From: Orychophragmus violaceus
Taxonomy: Eukaryota; Streptophyta; Magnoliopsida; Brassicales; Brassicaceae
Reading direction: 5' to 3'
Assembly (NCBI GenBank): GCA_030180135.1
Contig: CM058233.1
Span: 109,905,994-109,969,993 of the forward strand
DNA length: 64,000 nucleotides
Numbering within the stretch: the first letter of the stretch is position 1; each line of letters begins with the position of its first letter. The notes under the pieces are model-generated. The model had not been told where the DNA came from. It worked only from the letters and a program-made list of their open reading frames with translations, and ran no database searches. Made by a program: the position numbers and the translations under genes. Shown here in pieces: positions 1 through 10,788 of this stretch.

Positions 1-99
1 AAGCTGGCTTGCTTTCTGAAGGTACTGGATTCTTCCATCAAAAAAGATGGCAATTTTGAAGACTCGCTGAATTAGACAAAAGTGACTACATCTATATCG

Positions 100-960
100 A
101 GATTCTTGATTATGGAATCCCGTTCCTAAACACTATCAAACCCATACATCCGTTGCTGCTGATATGGAATCCTCACATCTTCAACAGTTCCAAAAGTGCT
201 ACACACATTCAAGAAGAAGCCATCACTGTTAAAACAAACAAGAAGAAACGATAACCAGATTCTCTCACAGCCCATAAAATAATCGGAGACGTCTGTATCT
301 GTGAAGGAGCTTTCAGATGGAAAAGTCAAGTAGATTTGTCTAGAGACTGAATCATCTCTTTCATGCCTGCTTGGACTAAAATAGTAACCACCTTCTTCTC
401 CAAACTGTCTACAAGAAACAAACAATCCACCTTAAGAAAAACCAAACCTCTTCACATAAAACTTGTGTTTCTTGTAAAGTCAGAATCTTTTACTTACCAA
501 ACATACACAGAGAAAGCAAACAAAACAGAGAGAACCAAAAAATTCAAACTTTACCTTTGGGCATTCCGCTTTTGCAAGAGGAAATTAATGTCCTTTTCAT
601 GAGCCATTCTCTGTTGCTGAGCTAACTTCATCCTCATCATCTCCTCTCACCACCAGAGGAACCGAAATCATCAACTAAACCGGAATGTGGAAACCGATAA
701 CCGGTTCCTCCTCCAAACCCTGGTTCCTCTGATTCGAGACAAATTAGCAAATGGATCCTCGTTGTTGAGAAACGAAAAGTGGTTACTCAGTTGTTCCAAA
801 TTGGCTCATCCCATCTCTCTCTCTCTCTCGGTCGATGTCAGCTTGAGCCATAGCCGTGAGGAAACGCCGTTTAAAAGAAATCCGACCAAGGCCGGAACGA
901 AACAGTGGTTTGGTTTTGCAATCACGGACGAGACGTAGGCTCGAATAATCGGAGAATTAG
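100..960 (-). pseudogene. Broken CCCH zinc-finger/RRM protein gene remnant
   Basis: Read on the minus strand, two blocks match plant CCCH zinc-finger proteins that carry an RRM (the AtC3H46/AtC3H53-type family; assigned from memory). The first, about 640-545, reads EEMMRMKLAQQQRMAHEKD followed by NFLLQKRNAQ and ends at a possible splice donor. The second, 425-126, reads QFGEEGGYYFSPSRHERDD, then SRQIYLTFPSESSFTD, and later TFGTVEDVRIPYQQQRMYGF, which is the RRM core ending in an RNP1-like motif. Between the RRM halves sits an in-frame stretch (about 290-210) that looks like an unspliced intron. A stop follows directly after RMYGF, where the RRM should continue. Upstream pieces, with DPFANLS at about 750 and GGGTGYRFPHSG at about 690, lie in different frames, so there are at least two frameshifts. 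The CCCH finger itself was not found. It is a decayed copy or captured fragment, not a working gene. Confidence 0.6.
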
Positions 961-1264
961 GGGTTTCCTCATACATACTTCAACAAAAGACGCCATTCCT
1001 TTCTCAATGACACACGAAACCCAGCCCGAACAAGGGACAACGATATTCTTTCACAATCGTTGAATCATCATGTGTCGGAATCTGTGTGTGTGTTCTCGGC
1101 GAGTACTTTTGTATTGTAGTAACTAGGAAGATGCGTACGACTGAAGTCAGGAGAAGTTTAGAGTACAAACTCAAGTCTAGAGTGGACTAATGAAGTCTGG
1201 ATGAAGTCCAGACAACAAATCTGAAGTCTGGAGTAAAGATGTTATAAAAACCCTTTTGTGGTCT

Positions 1265-2735
1265 AAACGGGCCTCTAATGAATTCGTTTAGGTCCGTCTA
1301 AGTTAACGGATCTAAACTCGCTTACCCATTATAAATAATTTTATAAAGTAAAAATTTAAATTTTAATGTTAGAAATAAAAATATTTATTCTATATTTTAT
1401 ATTCCATCTAAATTTATAGAATTTCAATAAAAAATAATATAAATGATAAACATCAACTTATTTATTTTATTATAGCTTTTATTTTTAAATATATAAAATA
1501 TTTTTAAAAGTAAAGATTTAAGTTTTAGTATAAATATTAAATTATATTTTATATTCAATCTAAACCTAAAATTTCAATAAAAATATAAATGATATATATC
1601 AACCCATTTGTTTAGTTTATTTTTCTCTTCTAAATGTACAAAAAAATAGTATTGAAGTAATTATAGGATATAAAAGTAATTGATAATAATTTTTTTTAGA
1701 GATAAAGTATTAATTATTACGACATATAATTATATATCAATGATAAAAAAAAATACTCAACTAACAATATTTCATTAATAAGGTGTTTAATATTGATTAA
1801 TATACAAATTATAATATAAAAATATATTTATAAACGTGCCTAAACGAGCTTAAACATGTATGTATTAACTTAACGGCTCTAAATGGACGGGTCTAAACAA
1901 GTTTAAAATATAAATGGGCCTGATCAGGTATAGACATAAACGGTTACAGATCTAAACGGACTGGGCCTAAACGGGCCTCTAATGAATTCGTTTAGGCCCG
2001 TCTAAGTTAACGGATCTAAACTCGCTTACCCATTATAAATAATTTTATAAAGTAAAAATTTAAATTTTAATGTTAGAAATAAAAATATTTATTCTATATT
2101 TTATATTCCATCTAAATTTATAGAATTTCAATAAAAAAAATAATATAAATGATAAACATCAACTTATTTATTTTATTATAGCTTTTATTTTTAAATATAT
2201 AAAATATTTTTAAAAGTAAAGATTTAAGTTTTAGTATAAATATTAAATTATATTTTATATTCAATCTAAACCTAAAATTTCCATAAAAATATAAATGATA
2301 TATATCAACCCATTTGTTTAGTTTATTTTTCTCTTCTAAATGTACAAAAAAATAGTATTGAAGTAATTAAATATCATATAATAAATTATCTGTCATGCTA
2401 ATAGAATATAAAAGTAATTGATAATAATTTGTTTTTAGAGATAAAGTATTAATTATTACGACATATAATTATATATCAATGATAAAAAAAAAAAATACTC
2501 AACTAACAATATTTCATTAATAAGATGTTTAATATTGATTAATATACAAATTATAATATAAAAATATATTTATAAACGTGCTTAAACGAGCTTAAACATG
2601 TATGTATTAACTTAACGGCTCTAAATGGACGGGTCTAAACAAGTTTAAAATATAAATGGGTCTAATCAGGTATAGACCTAAACGGTTACAGATCTAAACG
2701 GACCGGGCCTAAACGGGCCGAGCCCGCCCGTTTTA
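1265..2735. repeat. Tandem duplication of an AT-rich ~704-bp unit, DNA-transposon-like
   Basis: The segment starting aaacgggcctctaatgaatt at about 1269 recurs at about 1973, a period of 704 bp, with nearly identical sequence. Copy 2 carries a short extra stretch near 2370. Each unit is a very AT-rich core flanked by many copies of taaacgg or its complement (gtttaggcccg, aaacggactgggcc), giving imperfect subterminal inverted repeats as in non-autonomous hAT or CACTA elements. The outer edges (gatgttataaaaaccc near 1228, gttttaacatcg near 2730) are weakly inverted, but I found no clean TSD. There is no coding capacity. The family is not assigned. Confidence 0.6.
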
Positions 2736-3164
2736 ACATCGTAGTTCTACCATTCTAAAAGGAAACAATTATCTTGTGTGGTCTAGAACCACTAAAACCG
2801 TTATAAGCACAAGAAGAATTTGGAATCATATCATCTCAAGGGAGTTCTCAAAGAAATCCCTCGAAAGCAAAGGCAACATTTATCGATTTAAAATATTTGA
2901 ATATGTTGATGTGAGCTTGTGAGTTAACGGTTAACTCCATTAATCTTAATTTTGCAAAATCAACTGTTATTTGAAGATTATTTATGTATAGAGGATAGTT
3001 GAGGAATAAAATAATTTTGAATGTTGATAAACTGTTTTTGCAATGACAATGGCGATATAGATTATGAATAATATTATTTTATTATAATTCATGAGAAACG
3101 AATAAAAATTCGACTAAATTTATTTATTTATTGTAGTAAAAGGATGATCGTATTTTGAAAAAAC

Positions 3165-3264
<100 letters not shown>

Positions 3265-3416
3265 GGGATATTGTTATTCTTTGTATGATATTTTTTTGTA
3301 ATAAAAGGGTAACATAGTTACAAAAAAAAAGGTAGCGTAACTTCTTGGCCGTCGAAACTTGAAAGGAAAAAAAAATCGGACCCCCCAAACAAAAAGATAA
3401 AGGAGAATAACTTGTA

Positions 3417-4300
3417 TAGATGAATATTTAAATCAGAACATCTAAAAGATAACGAAGTCGATTTCTCTCTCTTCTTAGAGAGAAGATTTCTCTCGATCTC
3501 CTTTCACTCTTCTTCACGGATCTATATCTTTCAGAAGAGATTATGGAGGCGATTGAATCGTCGCTCTTTCTTGTTACTTTGTGAATATCCTAGCTTTGGG
3601 GTTTTTTCTGATTTTGGTTCGCTTATCTTTTTCCGATTTGATGCCGGAATCTTTTTCCCCAATTGCTTCATCTTCCTGTTTGCTTGAATAAGTCGCAGGA
3701 GTTCTGTCTATGGCTGGCTTTCTCTTCCGCTCCGTCGGATTTCACCGGGAGGTCCCGGTTTGTTTCGATTTGGTCGGGCTTCTCTTTCTCTCTCCTCGCC
3801 CTCTGCTTCCTGGTTTTCTCGCTCCTCTGCTCTAGCTCCTCCGTTTCTCTTGAAATAATATCGCTTTCGTGGCCACCGCGTTAGAGGACACGCTCCTGGT
3901 GGCTCCTGTTCGGCCTTTGGCTTGACGGCGACGGCGTCTTCATGGCTGCGGCGGCTCTCTGGTGTCAGTTCAGTGATGGATTTTCTTTCTTGCAGGTTTG
4001 ACAGCGGGTGGCTTCGGGAAGCTTGGATCGGCAGGTGGTCCTTAGCCGCTTCAAGATATCGGTCCGGCAACGGTGGGTTTCGCTCTCCTCCGCGGTAGCT
4101 CGTCTTTTCCGGCGGTTCTTCCGATGGGTGACGCGTAGTGCATGCGATCTCGGCGATGGGGATGACACGTGTTCGTCCCGTTCTACAGCCTTACGCGTGT
4201 CTCGGTTACTCGGACAATTTTCTTGTTTCGGGCTTAGGCCCAGTTGTAATTTTAACCTGGCCCATGAATGAACTTCAGTCGACAAAAAAAAAAAAAAAAA
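3417..4300 (+). mobile_element. Poly(A) retroposon A, Sadhu-like, with 15-16 bp TSD
   Basis: An 884-bp GC-rich block in AT-rich DNA ends in a pure A tract (4284-4300). It is bounded by the direct repeat aggagaataacttgta at 3401-3416 and again at 4300-4315, a target-site duplication typical of LINE-driven retrotransposition. It has no long ORF with recognisable domains and no tRNA-like A/B boxes, so it is neither an autonomous LINE nor an obvious SINE. The 3' end reads ggcccagttgtaattttaac before the A tail. Its length, base composition and lack of coding capacity resemble the Sadhu retroposons described in Arabidopsis, but that assignment is from memory. Confidence 0.7.
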
Positions 4301-4315
4301 GGAGAATAACTTGTA

Positions 4316-4682
4316 ATGGCAAACATAACTAATAATAACGAATGACTTTTATGGTAAGATCTAATTTGTATATGTTCATATAATTTACCCTATATTATGT
4401 CATATTGAGATGGGACCCGTTTGCATATCACGAAACTAAATTTATGCCAAAATAAACTCAGAATTAAGTTATTGATTGGTGCAGTTATGTCCAATCATTT
4501 GATGGTCCCTCCATGTTAGGGTTTCGAGTTTCACTTGATTGCGGTTTAGTTAGTGTTTAATTCTTTCTCATGTTTTTGACATTTGTCACTGATCTTTTTA
4601 TATTTTTTTTTTAACTCCAAGTGCATATTTGTTGATAGCTAATGTTTGAAATTGAAGTTACTTGCTAAGTAATGTTTTATTC
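4316..4682. other. Intergenic AT-rich spacer
   Basis: Short non-coding spacer between retroposon A and the copia remnant. I see no ORF, RNA gene or repeat in it. Confidence 0.6.
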
Positions 4683-4687
4683 ACTAT

Positions 4688-6011
4688 TGTTGAGAAAATC
4701 AAAAACATGAGAAAGACCTTGGGAGAATACAATACTTCCTAGGTATTCAGGCGAAGTTTCATGATTCGGGATTGTTTCTATCAAAGGAAAGATATGCTTT
4801 TGATCTTCTGGCAGTTGCAGGAATGAGTGATTGTTCACCAGTCTCAACCCCTCTTCCACTGCAATTGAACAAAGTTCCGGACCAAGATGCTTTGTTTGAC
4901 AGTCCGACTTATTTTCGAAGCCTAGCTGGAAATCTCTAGTACCTCACTCTCACACGTCCTGATATTCAGTTTGCCGTGAACTTCGTATGCTAGAAGATGC
5001 ACGCACCAACAATCTCAGATTTTACTCTCCTAAAACGCATCCTTCGATATGTAAAAGGAACAATCAGGTTGGATATTGACTTTGTGAAGGATACAGACTT
5101 TACTTTGCGTGCTTATTGCGACAGTGATTGGGCTGGCTGCTCTGAAACATGCCGCTCCACAGAAGGATTCTGCACTTTCCTTGAAGCAAACCTCATATCG
5201 TGGTCTTCTAAGAAGCAACCAATTGTGTCTCGAAGTTCTACTGAAGCGGAATATCACTCTCTTTCGGAAACATCATCTGAACTAAGCTGGATATGCTCTG
5301 TCATGCGTGAGATTGGTATTCCTCTCCAGGTAACACCTGAGCTTTACTGCGATAACCTTTCTTCAGTGCATTTAACAGCTAACCCAACCTACCATAAACG
5401 CTCCAAACATTTCGAACTCGACTATCATTATGTCCGAGAACGAGTTGCTCTTAGGGCTCTTGTGGTTAAGCATGTACCTGCTCATCATCAGCTGGCCGAC
5501 ATATTCACCAAGTCGTTGCCTTATGCTGCCTTTGACACTTTACGGTTCAAACTTGGTGTTGCCTTACCGTCCACACCAAGTTTGAGAGGGGATGTTGAGA
5601 AAATCAAACCAAGCGCTCAGTTATGTCAAAACGGCAGCACTTCAAGAATGGACTACAAAGGAGGAAAGCAGATGGGCTCCGAGAGTTGCAAGCCCAAACC
5701 AATTGAGAAAGCTTGTGGCCCACCAGTTTCAAATCAAACTGTTCAACGGTCTTCTTCAGCTCTTGAAGACAAAACCTGCAAAAGCAAAGGACGGCTGACG
5801 AGAGCTTGTACACAGACAATTAATGGTCTCAAGTTGTAAAACTCTTTCTCAGCCCTTGATTCCAAAGTGTAAGCCGATTATGCCATCTGTCGAGGACACT
5901 CTAGGGTTTGTCCTTGAGTATAAAACAATGCTTCCTTGTAATGAGAAGGTTATGAAGAAATGAAACAGTTTTACTAAAACAATCTTTATCTCTGTTTTAC
6001 AAATTTCTTCA
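4688..6011 (+). mobile_element. Internally deleted Ty1/copia retrotransposon
   Basis: The 5-bp TSD actat lies at 4683-4687 and 6012-6016. The element opens with only the first ~16 bp of its LTR (tgttgagaaaatcaaa), fused directly to the end of pol. The complete 3' LTR runs from 5593 (same tgttgagaaaatcaaa start) to 6011, ending in CA, and is preceded by the purine tract gagagggga. The pol remnant encodes the C-terminal end of reverse transcriptase (LGRIQYFLGIQ, SPTYFRSLAGNL, YLTLTRPDIQFAVNF) and copia RNase H. Everything from gag to most of RT is gone, and the 5' LTR is all but lost, so it is not autonomous. Confidence 0.85.
4703..5842 (+). pseudogene. copia pol remnant (RT end plus RNase H)
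   Basis: The frame is open except for two in-frame TAG stops (about 4938 and 4991), each where copia proteins have Gln (GNLQYLT and CQ..HAPT). This fits C-to-T decay of CAG. From the Met at 4997 the frame is open for 280 codons. It contains the RNase H signature: YCDSDWAGC, a segment ending SKKQPIVSRSSTEAEYHSL, then ELYCDNLSSVHLTANP, YHKRSKHFELDYHYVRE and HHQLADIFTKSLP. The last ~80 codons, after TPSLRGDVEKI, read into the 3' LTR and are not pol. The RT catalytic YxDD region is absent, so the product could not reverse-transcribe. Confidence 0.85.
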
Positions 6012-6142
6012 ACTATCACGTAAGCTTTCTAAGTTATCAAGTTATATGTTGAACCATTCTGAATACAAAACGAGCATTTTCTTTGGGAATTTACACAAGT
6101 TTTAATCACTCTATTCCAAACTACTAAACTGCAAGTCTTAAT

Positions 6143-6344
6143 GTTATTGTATATAGAGTCTTTGTATAGTTACATTGTATAGATTCTTTAGTCATTTTGA
6201 GTCTGTACATTTGAGTCTGTATATAGAGTACAAAGGCTTGGCTTATGCCTTAAAGTCAGTCTGTATATAAACTCAAATGTACAGACTCAAAATGACTAAA
6301 TAATCTATACAATGTAACTATACAAAGACTCTATATACAATAAC
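6143..6344. repeat. Near-perfect 74-bp inverted repeat (hairpin/MITE)
   Basis: Arms 6143-6216 and 6271-6344 are reverse complements over 74 bp with about one mismatch, separated by a 54-bp loop. The arm begins gttattgtatatagagtc. There is no ORF. It is probably a young foldback MITE. A transcript through it would fold into a long duplex that could feed small-RNA production. No clear TSD was seen. Confidence 0.8.
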
Positions 6345-6399
6345 ACTTAACATTATATAAATCCCGGATATATGATGATTATTTTAACATGATGTAAGT

Positions 6400-7560
6400 G
6401 GATCTACTATTCAAAGTAGGTATAGATTTTTGGGTATTCGGTTCAGTTTTGGATATTTCGGTTTTATAGATTTAGGATTTAATAGATACTTTACAATTTT
6501 TGGTTCCATTACGGTTTAATCCCTAGTGATTCTGGTTCGGTTCGGTTTCATAATTTTGTGAACCGTAATACCTAAAATTTTCGATTTTTAAACTGTTCCG
6601 GATATTTTGAAACCAAAATAGTATTTTTTTATTCGAGATAACAAAAAATACTCGAAATCAACAAAAACACACATAAAATCAACACAACCCTAGAATTTCT
6701 ATTAATTCAACAAGTTGTTAACCAGAAAAAAGTTCATGATTTAATGTCAATTACATAGCATAAATATAAATTTAGTGGATCTAACAACATTTTCATATGA
6801 TTTTCTATGTTGATGTTGAAATCATTGATAAGTTTATTACTAGGCCTTATATAAGTTTGGTTATTCGATTCTTAGTTTTAGTTGTCGATTCGGTTCTGGT
6901 TTCTACTCGATATCCATGATTTCTCAACCCATGATCCAATAAGTAATACAGATTGAACCAAATAAAAAAAATTGGTTTTGATTATCGCTTTTTCGGTTCC
7001 GATTTTTATGTTCGGACCTAACTGGACAAAATTAGTAAAGACGAATAAATAAACTAGGAACAGATTAAATATTAATTAGTTTTAATTCTTTGGATATGAG
7101 TCATATGACAAAAGAAAATGCAAAGAGACATAGGTATAGGAAGAGTAGTAGATGAATAAGCAAAGGGAATAAAGAGGGGTCGGCATAAAATGACAGAGGA
7201 AGGACATTACAAGACAGCTTTGGATGGTCGGATCAGTCTATATAATGCTCTCGAATTATAACACTAACAGACGCAGAGTCCCCGCATGTTGTCATCATTT
7301 CTCCTCGTGCCCCGCTTTACTATTTCTTTCCAAACAAAAAGAAAATTTCTTTGGTTTGAAAATTGTATTTCCCTTTTTTTAGTTGTTTTTTAAATTAATA
7401 TTCTTGTTATATATCAATTGGTATCAACAAAAATGTGTTGTTAAGTTGTACGATAAAGATCATAATGTTGCATTTTTGGTGGGTTTCATTAGTTGTGTCC
7501 CTAACCTAAAGTCAACTTTACATGTTACAAAATTTGTCTAGAAAGTCAATGAGATTAATG
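6400..7560. other. Intergenic: degenerate CGGTT-rich repeat then unique AT-rich DNA
   Basis: 6410-7020 is rich in ggttcggtt, tttcggtt and their complements, a decayed repeat whose type recurs at 35.6, 44.5, 50.4, 50.6, 51.9 and 57.0 kb. From 7060 to 7560 I see no ORF, RNA gene or transposon end. The GC-richer patch at 7160-7320 was examined but not assigned. Confidence 0.5.
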
Positions 7561-7985
7561 CTTTTGGGATTGAGAGATTTACATGAAAGGGCACATTCCA
7601 TACATTTTATTACACCAAAGGACATCTATGCTACTGTTCACGTTTTGAAGCTCAATATTGACTGAATTGCCCCTCAATCACACTCTTTCGGTTAGCATTT
7701 TCGGTTAGATGGTAACTATAAGCTGGTGGCCGTCCGATTTCAATAAAATCTATGGCTGTGGACAAAAGTTACATTCATTTAATTTTTTGAAAAATAAATT
7801 TATTTTTCTTTTTGTTTTTCCAGATTTAATTTTTAGTTTATTATTCTCTTACCCCTTTGTTCTCTTTTTAACTTTGTAGATTTTCTAAAAAACGTAACTT
7901 AATTTTTTTTTGTTCTATACATTATAATAATTTGTGTTTCTCTATATTTTGATACCCATTTTGATATATTTCGGTTAATTTTATG

Positions 7986-9420
7986 TCAAATTTTTATGAA
8001 TGTTAAAATTCTATTATGAATAGTACAATAAAACAATGTCCACACACAAATGTACACATAAACGTGTCGATATGGATGATAAAAAAATGAAATACACCTA
8101 TCAGCCATGTTATCGTCCACGTTAAAATAGGTCAACAGTCTCCTCGACCTCGTTTTGGTAAGTGTACATGTGTGCATCGTTTAATTATAGACATTTGTAC
8201 AATCGCCTTGACATAATGAATTGAATACAATTACAAGTCTTCGACAACATGTCCACACATGTCATACCGGGAAAATAAAAAAGTAAGAGATAAGTAAGGT
8301 AAAGCGACTCTGGATAATGTTTGGTGGACAATGACATCAAACTATGATGTTAAAACGTTAATATGATGATAAAAAAATGTCCACAAATTACTGTACACAT
8401 ATATGTGTCGACATGGATGATAAAAAAATGTAAATACACTCATCAACCATGTTATCTTCCACGGTAAAACAAGTCCACATCTATACAATTGCTTTGACAT
8501 AGTGAATTGAATACGATTACAAGCCTTCGACAACATGTCCACACATGTCATAACCATGGAAAAATAAGAGAAGTAACATATAATATCGTTTAAAAATTAC
8601 TCAAATGTTGTCCACGAGAAACGAATTTGGTATAACATTGACATAATTTAGATTTATGGATATTGTTTGGTGGACATTGACACTACTACGCAGTACACAT
8701 TGCAGAATCTAATATTATAATTTGTACACATTGTTTGGTGGATATTGGATATTTTTTGGTGGACATTACTAAATATAACAAAGTGATTCTATGATGTCCA
8801 TAAACATTCGTACACATTGTAGAATCTAGTACTATAATTTGGAATCGACGGCTCGGTTAAACCATGATGTTACTTATATGGTTGTCCACAATCTCTAGTA
8901 TGTAAATTGATCATATATCAGTTTTGCTAAACAATGTCCCCTAAGGGGCTGCATCTAGAACCATTCTGGACCATCTTCGATTATCAGTGTCCACGAAAAT
9001 GCAGAATCTAGTAACCGTTAATTGTACGTAAGTGATGTACCTGGCCAGCTGCAAATGATAAGTCTATGATATCCATAAACATTCGTACACATAAAAAAAT
9101 TTGCGTAATTTCATGTATAAAAAATTATTGTCCACGAACAAATGGGTGTTATAAATTAACATACCCACAATTGAGTGTACAAATGAATGTTGTGGATGAT
9201 TCAGTAGGTAAAAAAAAAAAGAGAAAGTGATGAATTGAACGGTGTAGATATAATTTAGCATACATATAAACAATGTCCAAAGTTATTCACGAGCTCTAAT
9301 GTACTCATTATTTAGTGTACACAAAAATATTGGACTAAGAGGGAATTTTGGACTAATCAACTACATACTTACAATGTCCATGAACACTAATAATCATTAA
9401 AAGACGAAAGAGAGAATTTT
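7986..9420. repeat. Diverged tccac/ggaca-rich tandem repeats inside the Pack-MULE
   Basis: Two ~200-bp blocks, about 8033-8275 and 8378-8570, are homologous. They share gtcgayatggatgataaaaa, aaccatgttatc, gaattgaatac and ttcgacaacatgtccacaca. A second motif set (ttggtggacatt, gtacacattg, agaatctagta) recurs at 8650-8840. The short ORFs here have no recognisable domain. I treat the whole stretch as non-coding filler of the MULE. Confidence 0.6.
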
Positions 9421-9487
9421 GGACTAATCAACTACATGCGTATACGTGTGTACATCATGCATAAACAGCCAAAACTCCACCAAAATA

Positions 9488-9720
9488 CTAAGAACTTTTG
9501 TAACATGTCCACTTGTTGCTCTTCGTTGCCCAACATCTCCATTCATGGCTTGCACCATATCCACCACCTGCACTTTCAGTTGAACCCTCGCCATAACTGC
9601 TACCGTTAGATCCGTAACCACCGCTTGCACCATATCCACCACCTCCATATCTACCAACTCTATGCACCATATCCACCACCACCACCTCCATATCCACCAA
9701 CTCTATGCACCATATCTACT
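9488..9720 (-). pseudogene. Captured fragment: glycine-rich protein C-terminal region
   Basis: On the minus strand about 9680-9530 reads GRYGGGGYGASGGYGSNG, then SYGEG and AGGGYGASHEW, the Gly/Tyr/Ser-rich tail seen in plant glycine-rich RNA-binding proteins. No RNA-recognition motif precedes it, the upstream part is in a shifted repetitive frame, and it stops in unrelated sequence. Low-complexity glycine repeats limit how closely the parent gene can be named. Confidence 0.5.
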
Positions 9721-9879
9721 CTCTGAATAACAAACAAGAATTACAACAAGCAAACAAAGTCACAGACTAGTAATCAAAGTCACAGACTAGCAAACAAAGT
9801 CACAGATTCAAACGAATATATTTTCATATTATTAAACGTTTATCATATATTTTCTAGTCAAAAGGAACATAAAGTAGAA

Positions 9880-10061
9880 ATAGAATTCTGAGCAAGGATG
9901 GAACCAAACCTTTGGGACCAATGACGATAAGTTGTGACCAAGGATAGTATGACTACAACAACTACAAGATTACACACGACAATTATCGATATGCTTATCC
10001 GACTCGGGCTCTTCTTCTTCTTACTCTGATTTAACAGAGCATGAGGCTTTATCCTCGCCAT
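9880..10061 (-). pseudogene. Captured fragment: N-terminal anchor of a CYP21-type cyclophilin
   Basis: The minus-strand ORF starts MARIKPHALLNQSKKKKSPS, followed by RISISIIVVCNLVVVVVILS, LVTTYRHWSQR and then unrelated residues. A short basic, Ser/Lys-rich segment before one membrane span and TYRHW matches what I remember of the N terminus of the Arabidopsis peptidyl-prolyl isomerases CYP21-3/CYP21-4. Only this first exon is present and no cyclophilin catalytic domain follows. It would be a captured fragment in the Pack-MULE. Confidence 0.5.
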
Positions 10062-10362
10062 TGCACTTTATTCTTCACAGCAAGTGACTGATACAACTTG
10101 TCTCTGCAAACCAAAAATCAACGATAAGCTCCAAATTTGAAGCCTTTCAGGTCTATAACTCGATTTACAAGTTCTTAAGATCAAAACTACAAACCGTAAT
10201 ACTACGTATTGATAAGATTCAGAATCTAACATATATGTATATGAATCAACGCAAGTGAAAACATCACAAAAGGGTTACTCTATCGTCAATAGCTTCACCA
10301 GTAACTTCTGATTCACCAGATTCAGTACTTTTGCCAATTCAGGAGTGTGCCTCTCCTGTATC

Positions 10363-10788
10363 TCAGATAATCGAACAAAAAATCTCAGCTTTAAAATCGA
10401 AAAACGAGAGAAAGATCCTCAAGCTCGAAAACCAGACATTTGACTTAAGAACCTCCGTCGAAGCTCTCAACAGATCCTCCAGCTCGGAAACCTTTGTCGC
10501 GTTCACAAAGAACACTAATTTCATCGTCCCTGAGCTGCTCACTTCCACGGCTTTCGCGTTTCCCGTCATAGCCGCCCTCGCCGCTAGCTTCAAAGAAAGA
10601 GTAAGATTAACCTCACAACGCTTACCCACCACAAACTCAGTAGACCCACCTCCAATATCGATATAGAAGACTAATTTTCTCAAACACAAGTATAAACTGA
10701 AGGACGCCAGATAAACTAACCTCGCTTCATCTTCTCCAGAGCACATCGACCTGTAGCCCAACGTCATCGAATAGTCTCCACGGGGCAA
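10363..10788 (-). pseudogene. Chimeric ORF: Ppx/GppA phosphatase piece fused to LRR-RLK piece
   Basis: The 141-codon minus-strand ORF joins two unrelated proteins. Residues about 16-68 contain SGEDEARLVYL and LVFYIDIGGGSTEFVVGK, the phosphate-binding region of Ppx/GppA exopolyphosphatase/guanosine-pentaphosphate hydrolases. Residues about 69-115 contain ARAAMTGNAKA and KLVFFVNATKVSELEDLLRA followed by STEVL, the juxtamembrane segment and kinase start of RLK902/RKL1-type LRR receptor kinases. It diverges just before the kinase glycine loop. The junction at about 10580 has no intron signal. It could be transcribed as a new chimeric gene, but neither domain is complete enough for catalysis. A purine-rich (GA)n stretch at 10890-10930 lies upstream. 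Confidence 0.7.

Noticed and set aside
3663..4285. Several overlapping ORFs in retroposon A
   Set aside because: GC-rich composition gives long frames on both strands, but none has a recognisable domain and they overlap each other.
5593..5842. Extension of the copia ORF into a ~80-residue C-terminal tail as a real protein domain
   Set aside because: This part is the 3' LTR itself, which starts at 5593 with the same bases as the element's left end.
9424..9657. Met/Val/Asp-rich ORF overlapping the glycine-rich fragment
   Set aside because: It is the glycine-rich repeat read in another frame.
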